The notes beneath the pieces were generated by a model that did no database searches, had not been told where the DNA came from, and worked only from the letters and a program-made list of their open reading frames with translations. The translations under genes were made by a program, and so were the position numbers. A stretch of 64,000 nucleotides of DNA, from NCBI GenBank assembly GCA_964035795.1, contig OZ038321.1:6918079-6982078 (forward strand). The letters run 5' to 3'. Source of the stretch: Pterobdella sp. o SKG-2022. Taxonomy: Eukaryota; Annelida; Clitellata; Hirudinida; Piscicolidae. Positions 1 through 11,905 of this stretch are shown here, in pieces (the stretch's first letter is position 1; each line of letters starts with the position of its first letter).

Positions 1-59
1 CTTCCACAAATCAACGTAAAAAAATTTTCAAATATTTTTTGGTCAATTAAACTGAATTA

Positions 60-1030
60 ATTAGTTTATTTATATTTTTATTCCTGCATTAAAACAATCT
101 TTTCTATGAAAGAGGGTTGTTCAACGGCTAATAAATCATACTAAAATCAAAAGAAGTGAGAAAAGATAAAGAAGTCGATACACCTCTGTTCAAGCGGCTT
201 TCAATTTTCAAGGCTCGAAAGAGGTCGCAGAAAGTTAAAAATAAATTTATTTACAGCATTCACAACGTGCATTAAATGAAGTCAAATAGCAATTTTCAGA
301 AAAAATTTACTCTAAAGACTGCTTTCCAGCCCATGCAGTTTACACCAACTCACACATAAAAATTTTCTCAACAATACAGAAAGTTCAACATCTATAGCAA
401 AATTTAAAATGGAAAGTGCCAAGATCATAATGAATTTATGAAAAGAAAACTCTGAAATTCGCCGATGAGAAAGTACTTGAAATTATTGCAAAAAAACTCA
501 ATCATGCTATCTTAAACGGTTAAGATGTTGGCATAAGCACAACAATATTACTTCCTTGATGATTTCGACTTCATCACAAAAGATCAAGTAGATATGTTAG
601 ACATATGCAATGCACTCAAAAATACTTTTGTAAAAATTATAAATGGAATAGAAGTATTAAAAACAAGTCATAAAAACTTAAATAGTCTTAACAAACTAGA
701 AACAAGAAGCAAGCAATAAGAAGCCGTACGGTATTAACAATAGCAACCATGAAAAGCTTTAGAAACTTTAGAAAAAAAGTGAACTATCAACAAAGAAAGA
801 ATCAAATTGTTGAAATACTTACGTGATCCCAATCTTGCTATAAAGCTGTGGAGCCTGGGCTATTAAAAAGACTGATGAAACCATTTTAAAGTCTTTATCG
901 CCGCCAAGTGGCTGGAGTATTCTGACCAAAAATAGATAAATCGGCAAAGCTTCATGAAATAAAAAGAAAATGCATAAACTGAGCCAAACAATCACCTATC
1001 GCAGGTTCACGTTCTTTGGTAACATTGAGA
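60..1030 (+). other. Degenerate coding-like relic, origin unknown
   Basis: No open frame survives, but stretches in all three forward frames read like protein (for example FLDDFDFITKDQVDMLDIC-like text near 555-610 and DPNLAIKLWSLGY near 826-865) between stops and frame changes. Base composition is slightly less AT-rich than the flanks. This looks like an old mobile-element or processed-gene relic. I do not recognise the family, and it could be chance. Confidence 0.2.
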
Positions 1031-1069
1031 TTAGACCCAAATACACCGGCGCAAAGAGCTATGGATAGT

Positions 1070-1239
1070 TAACGTAATGTAATGTAAAGCGCTTTTTTTG
1101 TAGTTCAAAGCGCTTGCTGCAAATTTAATGTCGCGAAAACACACTGTGCAACAGGTGCTGATTGTCGGCCCACACGGGATCGAAACCGATAACTTTAGTT
1201 AATAATTCTAATGCTCAACCACTAAGCTATACAGACCGA
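1070..1239 (-). repeat. tRNA-derived SINE, copy 1
   Basis: Read on the minus strand, 1239 to about 1165 is a tRNA-like head with a box A (AGCTTAGTGGTTGAGCAT) and a decayed box B (GGTTTCGATCCC). It is followed by a body (CACAGTGTG..CGCGACATTAAATTTG) and a tail with the paired GCAAGCGCTTTGA / AAAGCGCTTTACATTACATT words. The same element occurs at 22800, 40378, 41915 and 63345, always on the minus strand. Confidence 0.75.
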
Positions 1240-1701
1240 ATTACCTTCTAGCTACATCCAAACTTCTGATGGGTAGACCAAAAACGTTTTTACCAACTGC
1301 GCTAAGAAAAGATCTGAAAACCCGAAACATAATGTTCGATAGTCACAAATAAAAAACTTCGAATACTTGCCAAAGAGAAAAAATCTTTATTTGTGTTCCT
1401 AGTTTTTTCTTTTCAAATTTTTTTTTTTGAGTTAAAATGAAAGCCTATAATAATAATAATAAAATATATTATCTAACTGTAACTTTAAACTTTTAATTTA
1501 TACTTAAGTTTCCACTTAACGATTTAGTTTTGGTGTTATTAAACAGCCCTACATTTTACATACGTAGATTAAAATATTTTAAATATTATTTAATTCTCGT
1601 GTTTAAAAGTTTGTAATTATGATTAAGAACGACATGTTAATTTAAAAATTTTAATTGGTTTTTAAAATCTTGATGTTTAAAAGGAGAAACTGAACAACAA
1701 A

Positions 1702-3286
1702 ATGTTTGATCATATTCATTGCTCATGCTGCTATGATGTTGAATGTAAACATATTTGCCCAGTAATACAATGTCCCCACTCTTGTGGTCAGTTTCTACAT
1801 CAGTGTAAATTGAATGATCATTATCATATTTGTTCAAATAAAGAAATTGAATGCTCAAATAAGTTGTATGGATGTCCATATGTTTTTCCGAAATATAAGT
1901 TGGCCAATCATCTGATGGTGTGTCCTGCAAGTGTTGTTCATTGCTCTTATAGATGGAATAGAGATGTACTACAAAACACTTCTTTTTTAAACAGGAGTTT
2001 CAAAAATCATGTAATGTAAGCTATACATTAATTAATTAAATACGTTTTTCAAATTTGAAATTTTTCAGAATACCTCAAGTTGATATTGCTTTCACATTAC
2101 AAGATCAAAGATCAAAAATTAAAAAAACAAAACCAGAATTGTTTGAAACTTGTGTCAAAATCAAATTTTGTCTGAATGATAGCAACTGTAACAATGTTGT
2201 TTCAATCAAAAAAGAAATTGAAAAAGAAATAAAAAATGAAGTTGACACAATTGAAAATATTATACATCAAAACAATAAAATATTATTTTTAAGCTCAAAT
2301 TTGAATAACCCTTTATCATCAATAAAAAACTCAATGTTTTTTATGTGTTCAGAAGTATTCAAAAGAAACAATTTTGGAAAACACTTCAAAGTGTACCATA
2401 CTCAGATGCAAGCATGGTCAGATCACTGGATTGACCACCGATGTCCTCTCTCTACACATGGCTGTACATATTCTCAACCGAGACTGAAACCAAAAGATCA
2501 TTCTCTAACCTTTGATACTCAGTATTTTCAGTTTAGGGCATGTCCAGATTTATACTTCTCTGTCCCATTCGATTCTGTTTATTTTTCAAAGAAAAATGAT
2601 GCGAATATTTCATACATGAATAATCCACACACTGAAGTCAAAAGTGTCTTTCATTTCTTGTTGTTGCCAGATCTTATACTAGAGCACATTTTATCATATT
2701 TACAAAGTTCAGATTTGAGAAATGTCTCTCTTGTCTGTAATAAACTTAGAAACATGTGTAAAAGGCTACTTGAAAAAGAAGGTATTGTTGAACTGAAATG
2801 GGAAAAAGTTCTCAGAAATGGATCTTTTTGTTGGTACAATACATCTTATGTTAGTTGGCTTCATATATCTAATTGATTTTGTCATTTAATCATTTTTTAA
2901 GTGTATCTTATTCTCTGGTTGTTAATTAGCGTATAAAATTTTATATTTAGTATGCTAACAATTTTTTTTATTTCATTTTTATAATGATTCCAAAAAATAT
3001 GCTATATAGACATGTTTTCTTCCATAAGCTGTCTTATTCACGTTACCTTTCAATTTAAATTATAGTTACTTTAGCATATTAAACAACTAGGATGGGAAAG
3101 TTGTGAAAGCAAACTTTAATTTTTCAGATATGGAGGTTTGAAAGCAAATGTAACATGCCAAATGAATGGGAGTTTTGTAAAGGAAGTTCCCTTCAGAACC
3201 ACCTCAACAAATGTGCCTTCAACATTGTTAAAGTTAATACTGAACCTATCCCAATTTTAACTAAAGTTACTCCTCCAAATAGTTAA
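1702..3286 (+). CDS. FBXO30: F-box protein with TRAF-type zinc finger, FBXO30/FBXO40-like
   Basis: Substrate-receptor subunit of an SCF (SKP1-CUL1-F-box) ubiquitin ligase by family knowledge. Three exons: 1702-2015, 2069-2849 and 3128-3286. Introns are GTAAGC..CAG (phase 2) and GTTAGT..CAG (phase 0), and the joined frame is 417 codons plus TAA. Residues 1-90 are a Cys/His-rich TRAF-type finger starting HCSCC and ending in the hallmark CPASVVHC. The IPQVDIAFTLQDQR segment follows at the exon 1/2 joint. A second Cys/His block in exon 2 has HRCPLSTHGCTYSQPR. The F-box (LPDLILEHILSYLQ, about residues 300-345) comes next, and the last exon carries IWRF..NEWEFC..HLNKCAFN. All these blocks occur in the same order in animal FBXO30. 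Human FBXO30 is about 745 aa, so the disordered middle is much shorter here. Start: first ATG, directly before the finger, with an AT-rich leader. A poly(A) signal lies 157 bases past the stop. Confidence 0.9.
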
Positions 3287-3442
3287 GAAGTTCAAAATCA
3301 AAATATCTTGTTTTCATGTATATTTTATTTATTTCATTAGTGCTTTTTGAATATCTTTCATTTCGACAAGTAAATAAGACCATCATTTAATCTCAAATTG
3401 AGGTATTTATTGTCTAATTCTCAATATTAAAATTCTTGTGTA

Positions 3443-3448
3443 AATAAA
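3443..3448 (+). terminator. AATAAA poly(A) signal of the F-box gene
   Basis: Canonical hexamer 157 bases after the stop of the F-box gene, followed by AT/T-rich sequence. A short 3' UTR is likely. Confidence 0.55.
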
Positions 3449-3639
3449 ATTATCTAAGATCAATCTTAAGTTAAGTTTTTTTTTCTCCGCATTTACCTCA
3501 CTTCATTTGCTATTTTTCATCAGCCAGAAACATTATGATTTTCTAATGAAGTTTTTGAATCATTAATTCAATTTTCATACTATTTGATTCTAAAAGTATT
3601 TACTTTTCAACACGTACCCGGTAATCGTAGTGCTTAAAA

Positions 3640-3855
3640 TAATGCTCTTCATTATCTTTCCCTCTCATTCTTACGCTAAAACTGCTTTTTCTTTTTCTGG
3701 TCCATTTCTTTGGAACTCTCTTTCTCCGAACCTCAAATTTTCTTTCTATCCTATTTTTCTTAAGAATTTAAAAACCTAGTTTTATAAGCAGTTCATAGCA
3801 GAGCACCTTTGAACGCTTCTGAGGCGCTATATAGTTTTTCACCTTATTATTATTA
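3640..3855 (+). mobile_element. CR1/L2-like LINE, 3' end only
   Basis: A frame-broken remnant reads GPFLWNSLSPNLK..FLKNLKT, the usual C terminus of CR1/L2-type reverse transcriptases. It then has GCAGTTCATAGCAGAGCACC..GAGGCGCTATATAG and ends in TTATTATTATTAATG. The GCAGTTCATAG..GAGGCGCTATATA tail recurs at 25625-25700. Severely 5'-truncated. Confidence 0.7.
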
Positions 3856-3859
3856 ATGT

Positions 3860-5630
3860 ATGCAGCACTTCATCCTCGTTAATGAACAAAACAATAAATT
3901 TGAGAAAAAAAACCATTTGTTTTGAGTATTTAAAAAAACAAAAGATTATAAATTTTTAAAAAAAGCAGATTTTGCACAAAAGATAGAAGTCGGACAAGTC
4001 AAGTGATCTTTAAGTCTCTTAAAACTAACCGTTTCAGGGCACACGTTTAAAACACTTTAATTTTAGATGTCTGAACAATTGATTCAATAAATGAATTCAG
4101 ATAGTCATGAACCATCATAAACTGAAAGGCATAACTGATAATAAAAAAATGAGCTTTTTAAAGATGTGAAAGTTGTATTTGGTGTTAATGTTTACGGAAC
4201 GAAATGCATTTTAATGAATTTGAATACAAATTTAGAGATTTATTTTTTGAATTTGTATTGGTTTTTTTTTCAGAAACATCGTATGTATTTTTCTTTAATA
4301 TTTTGCTTGGTTTAAAAGGCTTGATATATAACTGTTGTTTTTTTTTCTTTCGTGATTTCGTTTTTGACACGATTGAAATTTTGAACCTGTACAAGTCGGT
4401 TCTTATTGATAATAATTTTAAGATACAAATGATTTATGACAAATTTGAGTTTGTCCAAAATTTTTGAGTGAAAGTATCAAAATTTTTCTCATTTTATGAA
4501 GTTATTTTGAAACAATTGACAAAACATGATATCTGAAGAAACAATTATAGTATGACAAAAACACTAGTTTTTATTTAAATAGGACGTTTTTGGCCTGTGT
4601 TGTAGATTCAATAATTAAATATAGGGGTTTACATAACAGTCATAATTATAAAAGTTTGCAGTGATTAAGTTTCTCGAGTTATTTAGTATTTTCGATATAT
4701 TTAGTGGTTGTATGAGCAATAACGCACCGGGGTTGACTCTTCAAATGAGAAAGTTTTTGTGAACTTGAGACAAAACTTTTTTCACCTAAATTAATTTGTT
4801 ACCAGTTTGTTCTTGCTAATTATTTCATGAATGTATCATAGAGGAAACGACCACATGAGAGTAACAAACTGAATGTAACACCTGATACAGCCTATATGAG
4901 CAAACAACTTTTGATGACAAGGTAGACTTATTTACCTACAACAGATAGGGATTGACTCAGTTGTTTAAAAGCGTGGTGGTTACTTGATAACAAGTTATAA
5001 AAATCGTAAAGGGCGTAACAAACGATGCTAAAATTCAAAACTCATTCGGCTATAAAATTTGCTTGGTTGAATTTATAAATGAGGTATTAAATGTTATCTA
5101 TTTTTCTATATGATACCATTCAAATTCAGCCACTTATAATGTAACTTTCGCATAAAAAATCTTCGCTTTCTTATTAATTCCTTTTTTTCGTTTTTTAACA
5201 AGTTTATATTTCAAATTTGATTAATAGATATTCACGAATAAGTTTGAACAAAAAGTGAATAAAAATGAAACTTTCAACGTCATTGCAAAATAAACAATAT
5301 CAACCTCAAACTTTTCAATGCAAACACCAAAAATGATTTTATCCTACATTTCAACAACTCTCTTACTCATCTCTGTACACGGTATTAGCCGTTGAAATTT
5401 TATTTGAAATTAATTAGAAACCTTAACTTCAATCAAATTATCAAATGAGTTCAATTGAACTATAAAGTAATTCGAATTGAAACGTATAAAAAAATATAAT
5501 GAAACTTTTAAATAAATAAATAAATTTTAAATAAATAAATATTATTAATGTGGTTAAATCAATATATTTATTCGGAGATTTTGAATAGTTGAAATAACAA
5601 AAAAAGTTCAATGTTGATAAGTGAATAAAA
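3860..5630. other. Gene-free AT-rich stretch
   Basis: I see no exon, repeat or RNA here. The open frame at 4204-4467 is Phe/Tyr/Ile-rich low-complexity translation of T-runs, with no family signature. Confidence 0.5.
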
Positions 5631-5632
5631 AA

Positions 5633-5738
5633 AATAACCAAACACCAAGATTTTCGTAAGCCAAACTCACATTATCAAGTGAAGTATACAAATTTATAAT
5701 GTGAGTTCGACTTACAAAAACCTTCGTGTTATTTAGTT
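5633..5738. repeat. Short inverted-repeat element (MITE-like), family 1
   Basis: Arms 5633-5674 and 5697-5738 are roughly 80% complementary (TCGTAAGCCAAACTCACATTAT against ATAATGTGAGTTCGACTTAC) around a 22-base spacer. The word TCACATTATCAAGT..TATAATGTGAG recurs in diverged form at 22225-22300 and 40725-40790, so this is a dispersed hairpin family. Confidence 0.55.
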
Positions 5739-6114
5739 AATACAAATGTTTGTTTTGAATTGTTCTAAGATGTATGTACTTAACCCTCAAATGTAAGACA
5801 GTGTTAGGTACATTTGTCATTGGAGAAATATATATTTCGATAAGTTCAAGATGATCCTAAAAGTTTGTTTCAAATGTCTTGTGATAGTGTAAAACTTGTC
5901 AAAAATTATTTTTTTAAAAATTGAATCTATTTGAAAACGTCTTTTCAAAAAAAAAAATCTATGTGTGTAGTAAAACACTGTGGGACCTATTAATTACCAA
6001 ATGAAACCTCAGTTGGGGTCAACTTACGAGATTCTGTTATCTTTTAAGCTCAAACTTTTTCTATCATTAAAGTCATCGCGATTACCATAAAATGTTTAGA
6101 TTATTTTACATTTC

Positions 6115-6300
6115 AGGTAACTTATACCCACACACGTCTTCAGTGTCAAAAACTACAAGAGGGTCCTTAAATAGTAGTGCTTTCAAGGGAGATTTGGTCT
6201 ACTATCAAGATGATGGTTATTATTTTTATTCTTGTTATTATTGATATTTTTATCATTTTTGTTATACATTTTATTATTTGAATAAAAGCTTGAAAAAACT
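6115..6300 (+). repeat. Dispersed repeat, copy A
   Basis: Shares order and words with 7138-7330: CCCACACACGTCTTCAGTGTCA, AGGGGGYC, TTTCAAGGGAGAT, a GTTATTATT run, and TTATTATTTGAATAAAAGCTTG at the end. Family unknown; possibly a SINE or a LINE 3' end. Confidence 0.5.
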
Positions 6301-6814
6301 TGTATCCATTACTTGTGTATTTATATATTTTATTATTATTTCAGGTTAAAATACATAAAAATGTTGTAATACGATATATTGGTCAATTCAACTTAATTTA
6401 ATTGTTATGGAAATTTCTTATGAAAATAGTTTCATGGAATCAATATAAAAGAATTTCAGTTAAAAAATTATTTTCAAATATTATAGTTTCAAAAGATGCC
6501 AATAGTAAGTTTTGTATTTTGGATTTATCATCATTTTGACCATAACAACATTAACTCCGTGCTTAACTTCAGAAATAAAAATGTTTTACTCATGAATAAT
6601 CATATATAAATATAAAAATAAATTAATAGACATATAAATGAAAATAAATATAAGTATAACTAAATTCAGAACCAACCTCCAAGGGTACGACCCATAATCT
6701 TTATTTTTTGAAATTTATAAAAACATAATCAATAAATAAAGAAAAATTTTGGTAAGTTGAATCCATTTGACGATTTCGAATTCAACTTACAAAATGCTTC
6801 GTATTTCGTTCAAT

Positions 6815-6975
6815 AAGCTCAGGCTTTTGTTTATGCTTCAATTTTATCGAAGTTTGAAGTTTTATAGAAAAAATATTCTGAAAACACTTTGAAAATATTT
6901 CAAAATGTTTCAAGAGTGTCTTCCGAAATCGAAACTGGCAAAAGTGACTTGAAAAAATAATTACAGCTTTTTCCA
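6815..6975 (+). repeat. 165-base dispersed repeat, copy 1
   Basis: Begins TTTGTTTATGCTTCAATTTT, continues with AAGTTTGAAGTTTTATAGAA, and ends GGCAAAAGTGACTTGAAAAA plus ATAATTACAGC. Further copies at 11205-11385, 11750-11905 and 11906-12080 keep the same order. No coding capacity is visible. Confidence 0.6.
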
Positions 6976-7137
6976 TTCAAAATTACTTTTATTATAATTA
7001 TTCTGAAGCATTGAAAAAAATTTTTTATTTTTCTTTTGAATTACAAACAATTCTTTATATGCTTGTAGTTTAAGCAATTTTTTTCACTATCATTAAAATT
7101 ATAGCTATACTAGTCATATTTTCAACGCATTAACAAC

Positions 7138-7330
7138 CCATGTAACCTACCCACACGCACGCCTTCAGCGTCAGAAATTCCTAGGGGGCCTATAGCTAGA
7201 GTTGCCTTAGAGGGAGATACGAATGACGAAGAAGTCTCGAATGTTGTTTATGGTTATTATTATATTATTTTCATTAATGCTGTTATTATTTTTAAAACTT
7301 TATTATTCAATTAAAAGGTTAGTAAAGGTT
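7138..7330 (+). repeat. Dispersed repeat, copy B
   Basis: Second copy of the repeat at 6115-6300 (CCCACACGCACGCCTTCAGC..TTATTATTCAATTAAAAGG). It ends only a few bases before the 3' end of the LINE at 7345. Confidence 0.5.
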
Positions 7331-7344
7331 TTATTCATAGATTG

Positions 7345-10300
7345 TTAGTGTTCTAGGGTTGTTTTCATCGACTCGTCTTCGAATATGACCATAGCAACAA
7401 GAATTATAGGAAAAAATGAAAATATTCATAATTATCAATAAGGGAAAATTGCATATATACAGTAAGTTGTTTTTATTACCTGTGAGTTCGCATGTTACTA
7501 AGCAGTCCAATTCCCGCGAAAAAACCTCTTCTGCAATTTTGGCACCAGTGAGTAGGAAGTCTGTCTGGTGAACCTCTTCCAGCATTGCGTCTTATTTTTT
7601 TCTTTTTTGCAATATTTTACATTTTTTTTGTAAAAAGAGCACCCCTGTGGATTGTTTTAAGCCAAGTCGGACTGTCAAAAACAGCTTTTTCCCACGTAAA
7701 GACGTCTATGTTGAAGTCTTTCAAGTGTGCCTTCAAGAAGACCTTATAACGTTTGCGTGAAACTCCAACATTTCTTTGACCATTTATGAGTTGTTTTGGG
7801 ATTCTTGAGTGTGCCTTACGAGAAACATGGCCAGTTTCTGTGCCTTACGAATCATCGTAACAACACTGGGAAGATTTGCTCTCTTTAGAACATCAGTATT
7901 GAGAATCATATCATTTCAGCGTATGTTAAGAATTCTGCAGACATCGAGTATGGTACTGTTGGAGTTGTTTCTCGTGACGTTTGTAGGTTGTCCAGGTTTC
8001 AGAGCGATAGAGTGGTTAATGCTACAGTTTTGTAGATTTTGACCTTCATAGACTGTGAAATTCCTCTTTTATTCCAAACTTTTTTCCACAAGTGTCCAAA
8101 AGCCCATCTGGCTTCGGTAATTTTAATTTTAAATTTATAGTCAATTTTTGCACAGTGAGAAAGGGTGCTGCCGAGATAAGTGAAGTTTTCTACTGCCTGT
8201 AACCACTCTTTTTTCACTGAATCGTGAGATTCCTGTTTAATATTTTTTGGAGCAGACTGATACATTACTTTCATTTTTTGGGTGTTGATGGTCAACCCAA
8301 AATTTTCACAAGAGAATGCAAATTGTTGCATCTCTTGCTCAGTGATAGCGTTGAGCGCACAATCATCAGAAAAGAGAAAGTCTCTGATTGAGGGTTTTTT
8401 GTTTTTTGTGATTGCTTGTAGACGTTGGAGACTGAAAAGTTTCTCATCACTCCAATATATGATGGGAATTCTAGATAGATTGTCATTGAATGCTTCAGTT
8501 AGCATTGCTGAAAACACCCGACTGAGCATTGTTAGAGCAAGAATACATTCCTGTTTGACTTTGATAAGCACTTGGAAAAGGTTTAAGCTACCACTATCAT
8601 TAAGCACTCTAGCTAACATGCCGTCGAGAAGAAGGCTGACAATCTTCGCCAATTTTTTTGAACAACCAAACTTTGCTAAGATCTTTCATAACTCATCTCT
8701 ACCCACTGAATCAAATGCTTTAGTGAGGTCAACAAAAGTCATAAACAGATCTTGATGCTGCTCCATACATTTCTCTTGGAGTTGACGAGCTGCAAAGATC
8801 ATGTCAATTTTTCTTCGACCAGCTTGAAATCCGCATTGACTAGGTAGGTGACCCTGATCTAGGTTCTTCAGTAAGCGGTTCAAAAGAACACAATCCAAGA
8901 TATTTCCTACAATTGAAAGAAGAGAGATGCATTTATGGTTTTCGCACAATCGTTCGTTTCCTTTTCTCTTGTATACGTGCACAATGGTAGCGTTTTTAAA
9001 TTCTTGTGAAAGCGTTTTTTTTCTCAGTGAAATTGAAAGATTGATGAGCTTTCTAATAAGTAGTGCCTCCAAGCTCGAATATCTTTGCCGGTATAGCACC
9101 AGGATTTGCTGCTTTACTACTTACATTTGTTTAATAGCTCTGATGACTTCAACTACAGATGGAAGAGCATCAAGGTTTTTTCTTTTTGTGACTTGTACTA
9201 GACGATGAATAAATTTGTCACATATTTTCAATGGTTGATTGTGGACGTTATTAAAATGTTCGGCCCATCTTTCCAAGATCCCTTTCTTGTCAGTGATCAA
9301 CTTTTAGCCATCCGCACTGAGTATAGGTGTGCTTCTTGATGTCTGCGGTCCATAGAGGTTCTTATGGATCACATAGAAGTCCATAGAGAGTCATAAAAAC
9401 GCATTTTTCATGTCTGTCCGCAAAACTTTGAATCTCGCCAGCTTTTTGGTTGAAGCAAGCGTTTTGCAAAGTTCGGAGCTTTTTTTTGACATCTCTGCGC
9501 TTAGTGATATAGGTTTTTTTTCATCAAGATTCAGGTTATTTTCGTGCGTTCTGTGAAACTGACGTCTTTTTTTCAATCGAGTTTTAATCTCAATATCATT
9601 TTCATCAAACCAGTTCCTACGTTTTCTGGAGGTTGAGCCTAGTACTTGTGAGGCAGAAGAATAGATAGCCGTTTTCATGGTTTTCCAGTCGGTACCTTCA
9701 ACCATTGAAAGCTGATGTTTAAAGCTGGCCATGATTTTTTTTAACAGTAGAAAATTTCAGCTTCGCGACGTCAAATCGTTTTAGAACTTTCTGTCTCTGT
9801 GGCCTTCTCAGAACTGATGTGTAGCTTGGTTTTTGAAACTCTAAGCCGATGATCTGTCCAAAAACCAGTACTACACTTACCCTTTGTTACTCGCACATTT
9901 CATCGACCATTGGGACCTGACAATGATGAAGCCAATGAGATGTCAATGCCTTGATCGGGGGTGCATCAAAGATGTCTTGTTGCGTGTTGAAAGTCGGAAC
10001 AGTGCTGGTAATAGTGAGTCCATGAGATATGCAGGTTTGAGCAGCTGTAAACCGTTGCTATTATTACAGTTTCGATTTCTATGATGACCTAGACATCTTC
10101 CCAAGCCTAATGGTTTTTACCAACACAAGCGTTTAAATCACCGAGTAGAATCAGCTTATCGGGTTGAAAAACAGTAGAAAAAAGGATGTCCAATTTTTTA
10201 TAAAATTCATCTATGACGTCATCTTTGTTAGTCCTAGTATGACCTTATGAGGATGGCAGATGTTTTGTTCCCCAAATGAAGTTTGAGTTTCATATCATGG

Positions 10301-10651
10301 ACATTTAAGCTTTTCAAAATATTATCAATCTTCACTAGTTGGTTTATATAGCAAAAAAACTCCAGCTTTGCGTCATTCAACATTATTTTCTTCACTGAAG
10401 AAATAGGTGAAATCACAACCAATTTAAGTAACCTGCTTTTCGTTAGAAAGACGGGTTTCAGAGAGAGCAGCAAAGTTCATTCGATAACGCCCAAGTTCTC
10501 TGGCTATCAAAGCTGTTCAGCGTTCTGGTTTTTCAGGTTGTTAGAATCTTTTAAGGTTCTAACATTCAAGAATGCAAAAAGTAAGTTTAAAAATGTTTTT
10601 TCGTCTGACCGCAAAGAGGGAAAACTCGTCAGCTGCAATTTTCTGTTCGAT
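7345..10651 (-). mobile_element. LINE (non-LTR retrotransposon), degenerate copy 1
   Basis: Minus-strand remnants run in the order endonuclease (scraps to about 10234), linker (9391-9732), reverse transcriptase (8652-9099 and 7999-8652) and a C-terminal finger. The RT keeps KNATIVHVYKRKGN, FVDLTKAFDSV and a mutated active site FSDDCAL (family FADDCAL). A C2H2-like tail, WCQNCRRGFFAGIGLLSNMR near 7490-7550, has lost one His. Frameshifts and stops throughout make it inactive. The 5' end runs into the N gap. The 3' end carries TGTTGCTATGGTCATATTCG, shared with the copy at 15645. Clade not certain: it belongs to the craniofacial-development-protein-2-like endonuclease/RT group often filed near RTE. 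Confidence 0.85.
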
Positions 10652-10851
10652 NNNNNNNNNNNNNNNNNNNNNNNNNNNNNNNNNNNNNNNNNNNNNNNNN
10701 NNNNNNNNNNNNNNNNNNNNNNNNNNNNNNNNNNNNNNNNNNNNNNNNNNNNNNNNNNNNNNNNNNNNNNNNNNNNNNNNNNNNNNNNNNNNNNNNNNNN
10801 NNNNNNNNNNNNNNNNNNNNNNNNNNNNNNNNNNNNNNNNNNNNNNNNNNN
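10652..10851. other. Assembly gap (200 N)
   Basis: Exactly 200 consecutive N. It lies between the 5' part of a LINE and an (AT)n run, so the true gap size is unknown. Confidence 0.95.

Positions 10852-10887
<36 letters not shown>
10852..10887. repeat. (AT)n microsatellite at gap edge
   Basis: About 18 AT units directly beside the N run, which probably caused the assembly break. Confidence 0.9.
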
Positions 10888-10890
<3 letters not shown>

Positions 10891-11204
10891 TATTCCATTT
10901 TTTACTTTTTCTATTACCTAAATACTTGTTTCTTCAAGTTTTCAATATATACCTTAGTTTTAATTGTATATTTGTTTCTTCTTCCAACCTTTCCCGCTTA
11001 TACCACCATGTACTGACTGTTACCATTTCCTATGATGAATGTGATTTTTTTCTCTTTTTACTAAATATCTATTCTGGCCCACAGATATCTTATAAATAAC
11101 TTGAAGCTTTTATTGTCGTTTTTGGTGATATAACTGTACTATAAAGGCTTATTAACAAATGAAACTTGACAAAAGCTCCGTTTTTGACCCCTTCAGTGTC
11201 CATG

Positions 11205-11385
11205 CTTTTATTTACGCTTCAGTTTTATTGAAGTATAAACTTTCATAGAACAAAACACTTTAAAAATACTTTATTCTAGGAATTATTTTTTGAGAAATAT
11301 TTAAAATGTTACAGGGATGTCCCCTAGAAGCAAAACTGACAAAGGTGACATCAAGAAATAATTACAGCTTTTTTCATTCATAGTG
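11205..11385 (+). repeat. 165-base dispersed repeat, copy 2
   Basis: CATGCTTTTATTTACGCTTC..TTATTTTTTGAGAAATATTT..ACTGACAAAGGTGACATCAA then GAAATAATTACAGC. Upstream words AGCTTTTATTGTCGT and GATATAACT are also shared with the next copy, so the repeated unit here is longer than 165 bases. Confidence 0.6.
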
Positions 11386-11749
11386 ATTTTTATTTTTATT
11401 TCTACATCGTTCTAAAACGTTTTCACACAAATAATGACTTGTTATTAGAATGTTCTATACGGTTCTAGAATTTTAAATTATTTTTACTCTGTTCTGGCTA
11501 TACTATTTTCTAAATATTTTTTCTCCTGTAGTGTATTGAGATCTCATACTTTTGTTTTCCTTACTTGGTTATCACTTAATAAGAGTTTTAAATTCATAGC
11601 GTTTTCATTACAAGGAGCACACAATAACGAATGTATTTTTTATATTTTCTCAATTCTGCTAAATATCTTCCAATCTTTCAAACTATTCTGTTTAGATTCT
11701 GACTCACGAACATATATACATAACTCAAAGCTTTTATTGTCGTGATATA

Positions 11750-11905
11750 ACTTCAGTTTTCATCAAAGTATAAAACTTCATTTAAAAAAATATTTTCAAA
11801 ACACATCTTTCTAAAAATGATTTTTTGGAAAATATTTGAAAATTTTACAGAAGTGTCCTTTAAAACCGATACTGACAAAGGTGACATCAAGAAATAATTA
11901 CAACA
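11750..11905 (+). repeat. 165-base dispersed repeat, copy 3
   Basis: Same core as copy 2 (GACAAAGGTGACATCAAGAA then ATAATTACAAC). It directly abuts copy 4. Confidence 0.6.

Noticed and set aside
1637..1930. Minus-strand open frame of 97 aa
   Set aside because: Antisense shadow of the F-box gene's zinc-finger exon.
4204..4467. Phe-rich open frame of 87 aa
   Set aside because: Low-complexity product of T-runs with no splice partners or family match.
10538..11099. Open frames running through the N gap
   Set aside because: Made of unknown bases and an (AT)n run; cannot be supported.
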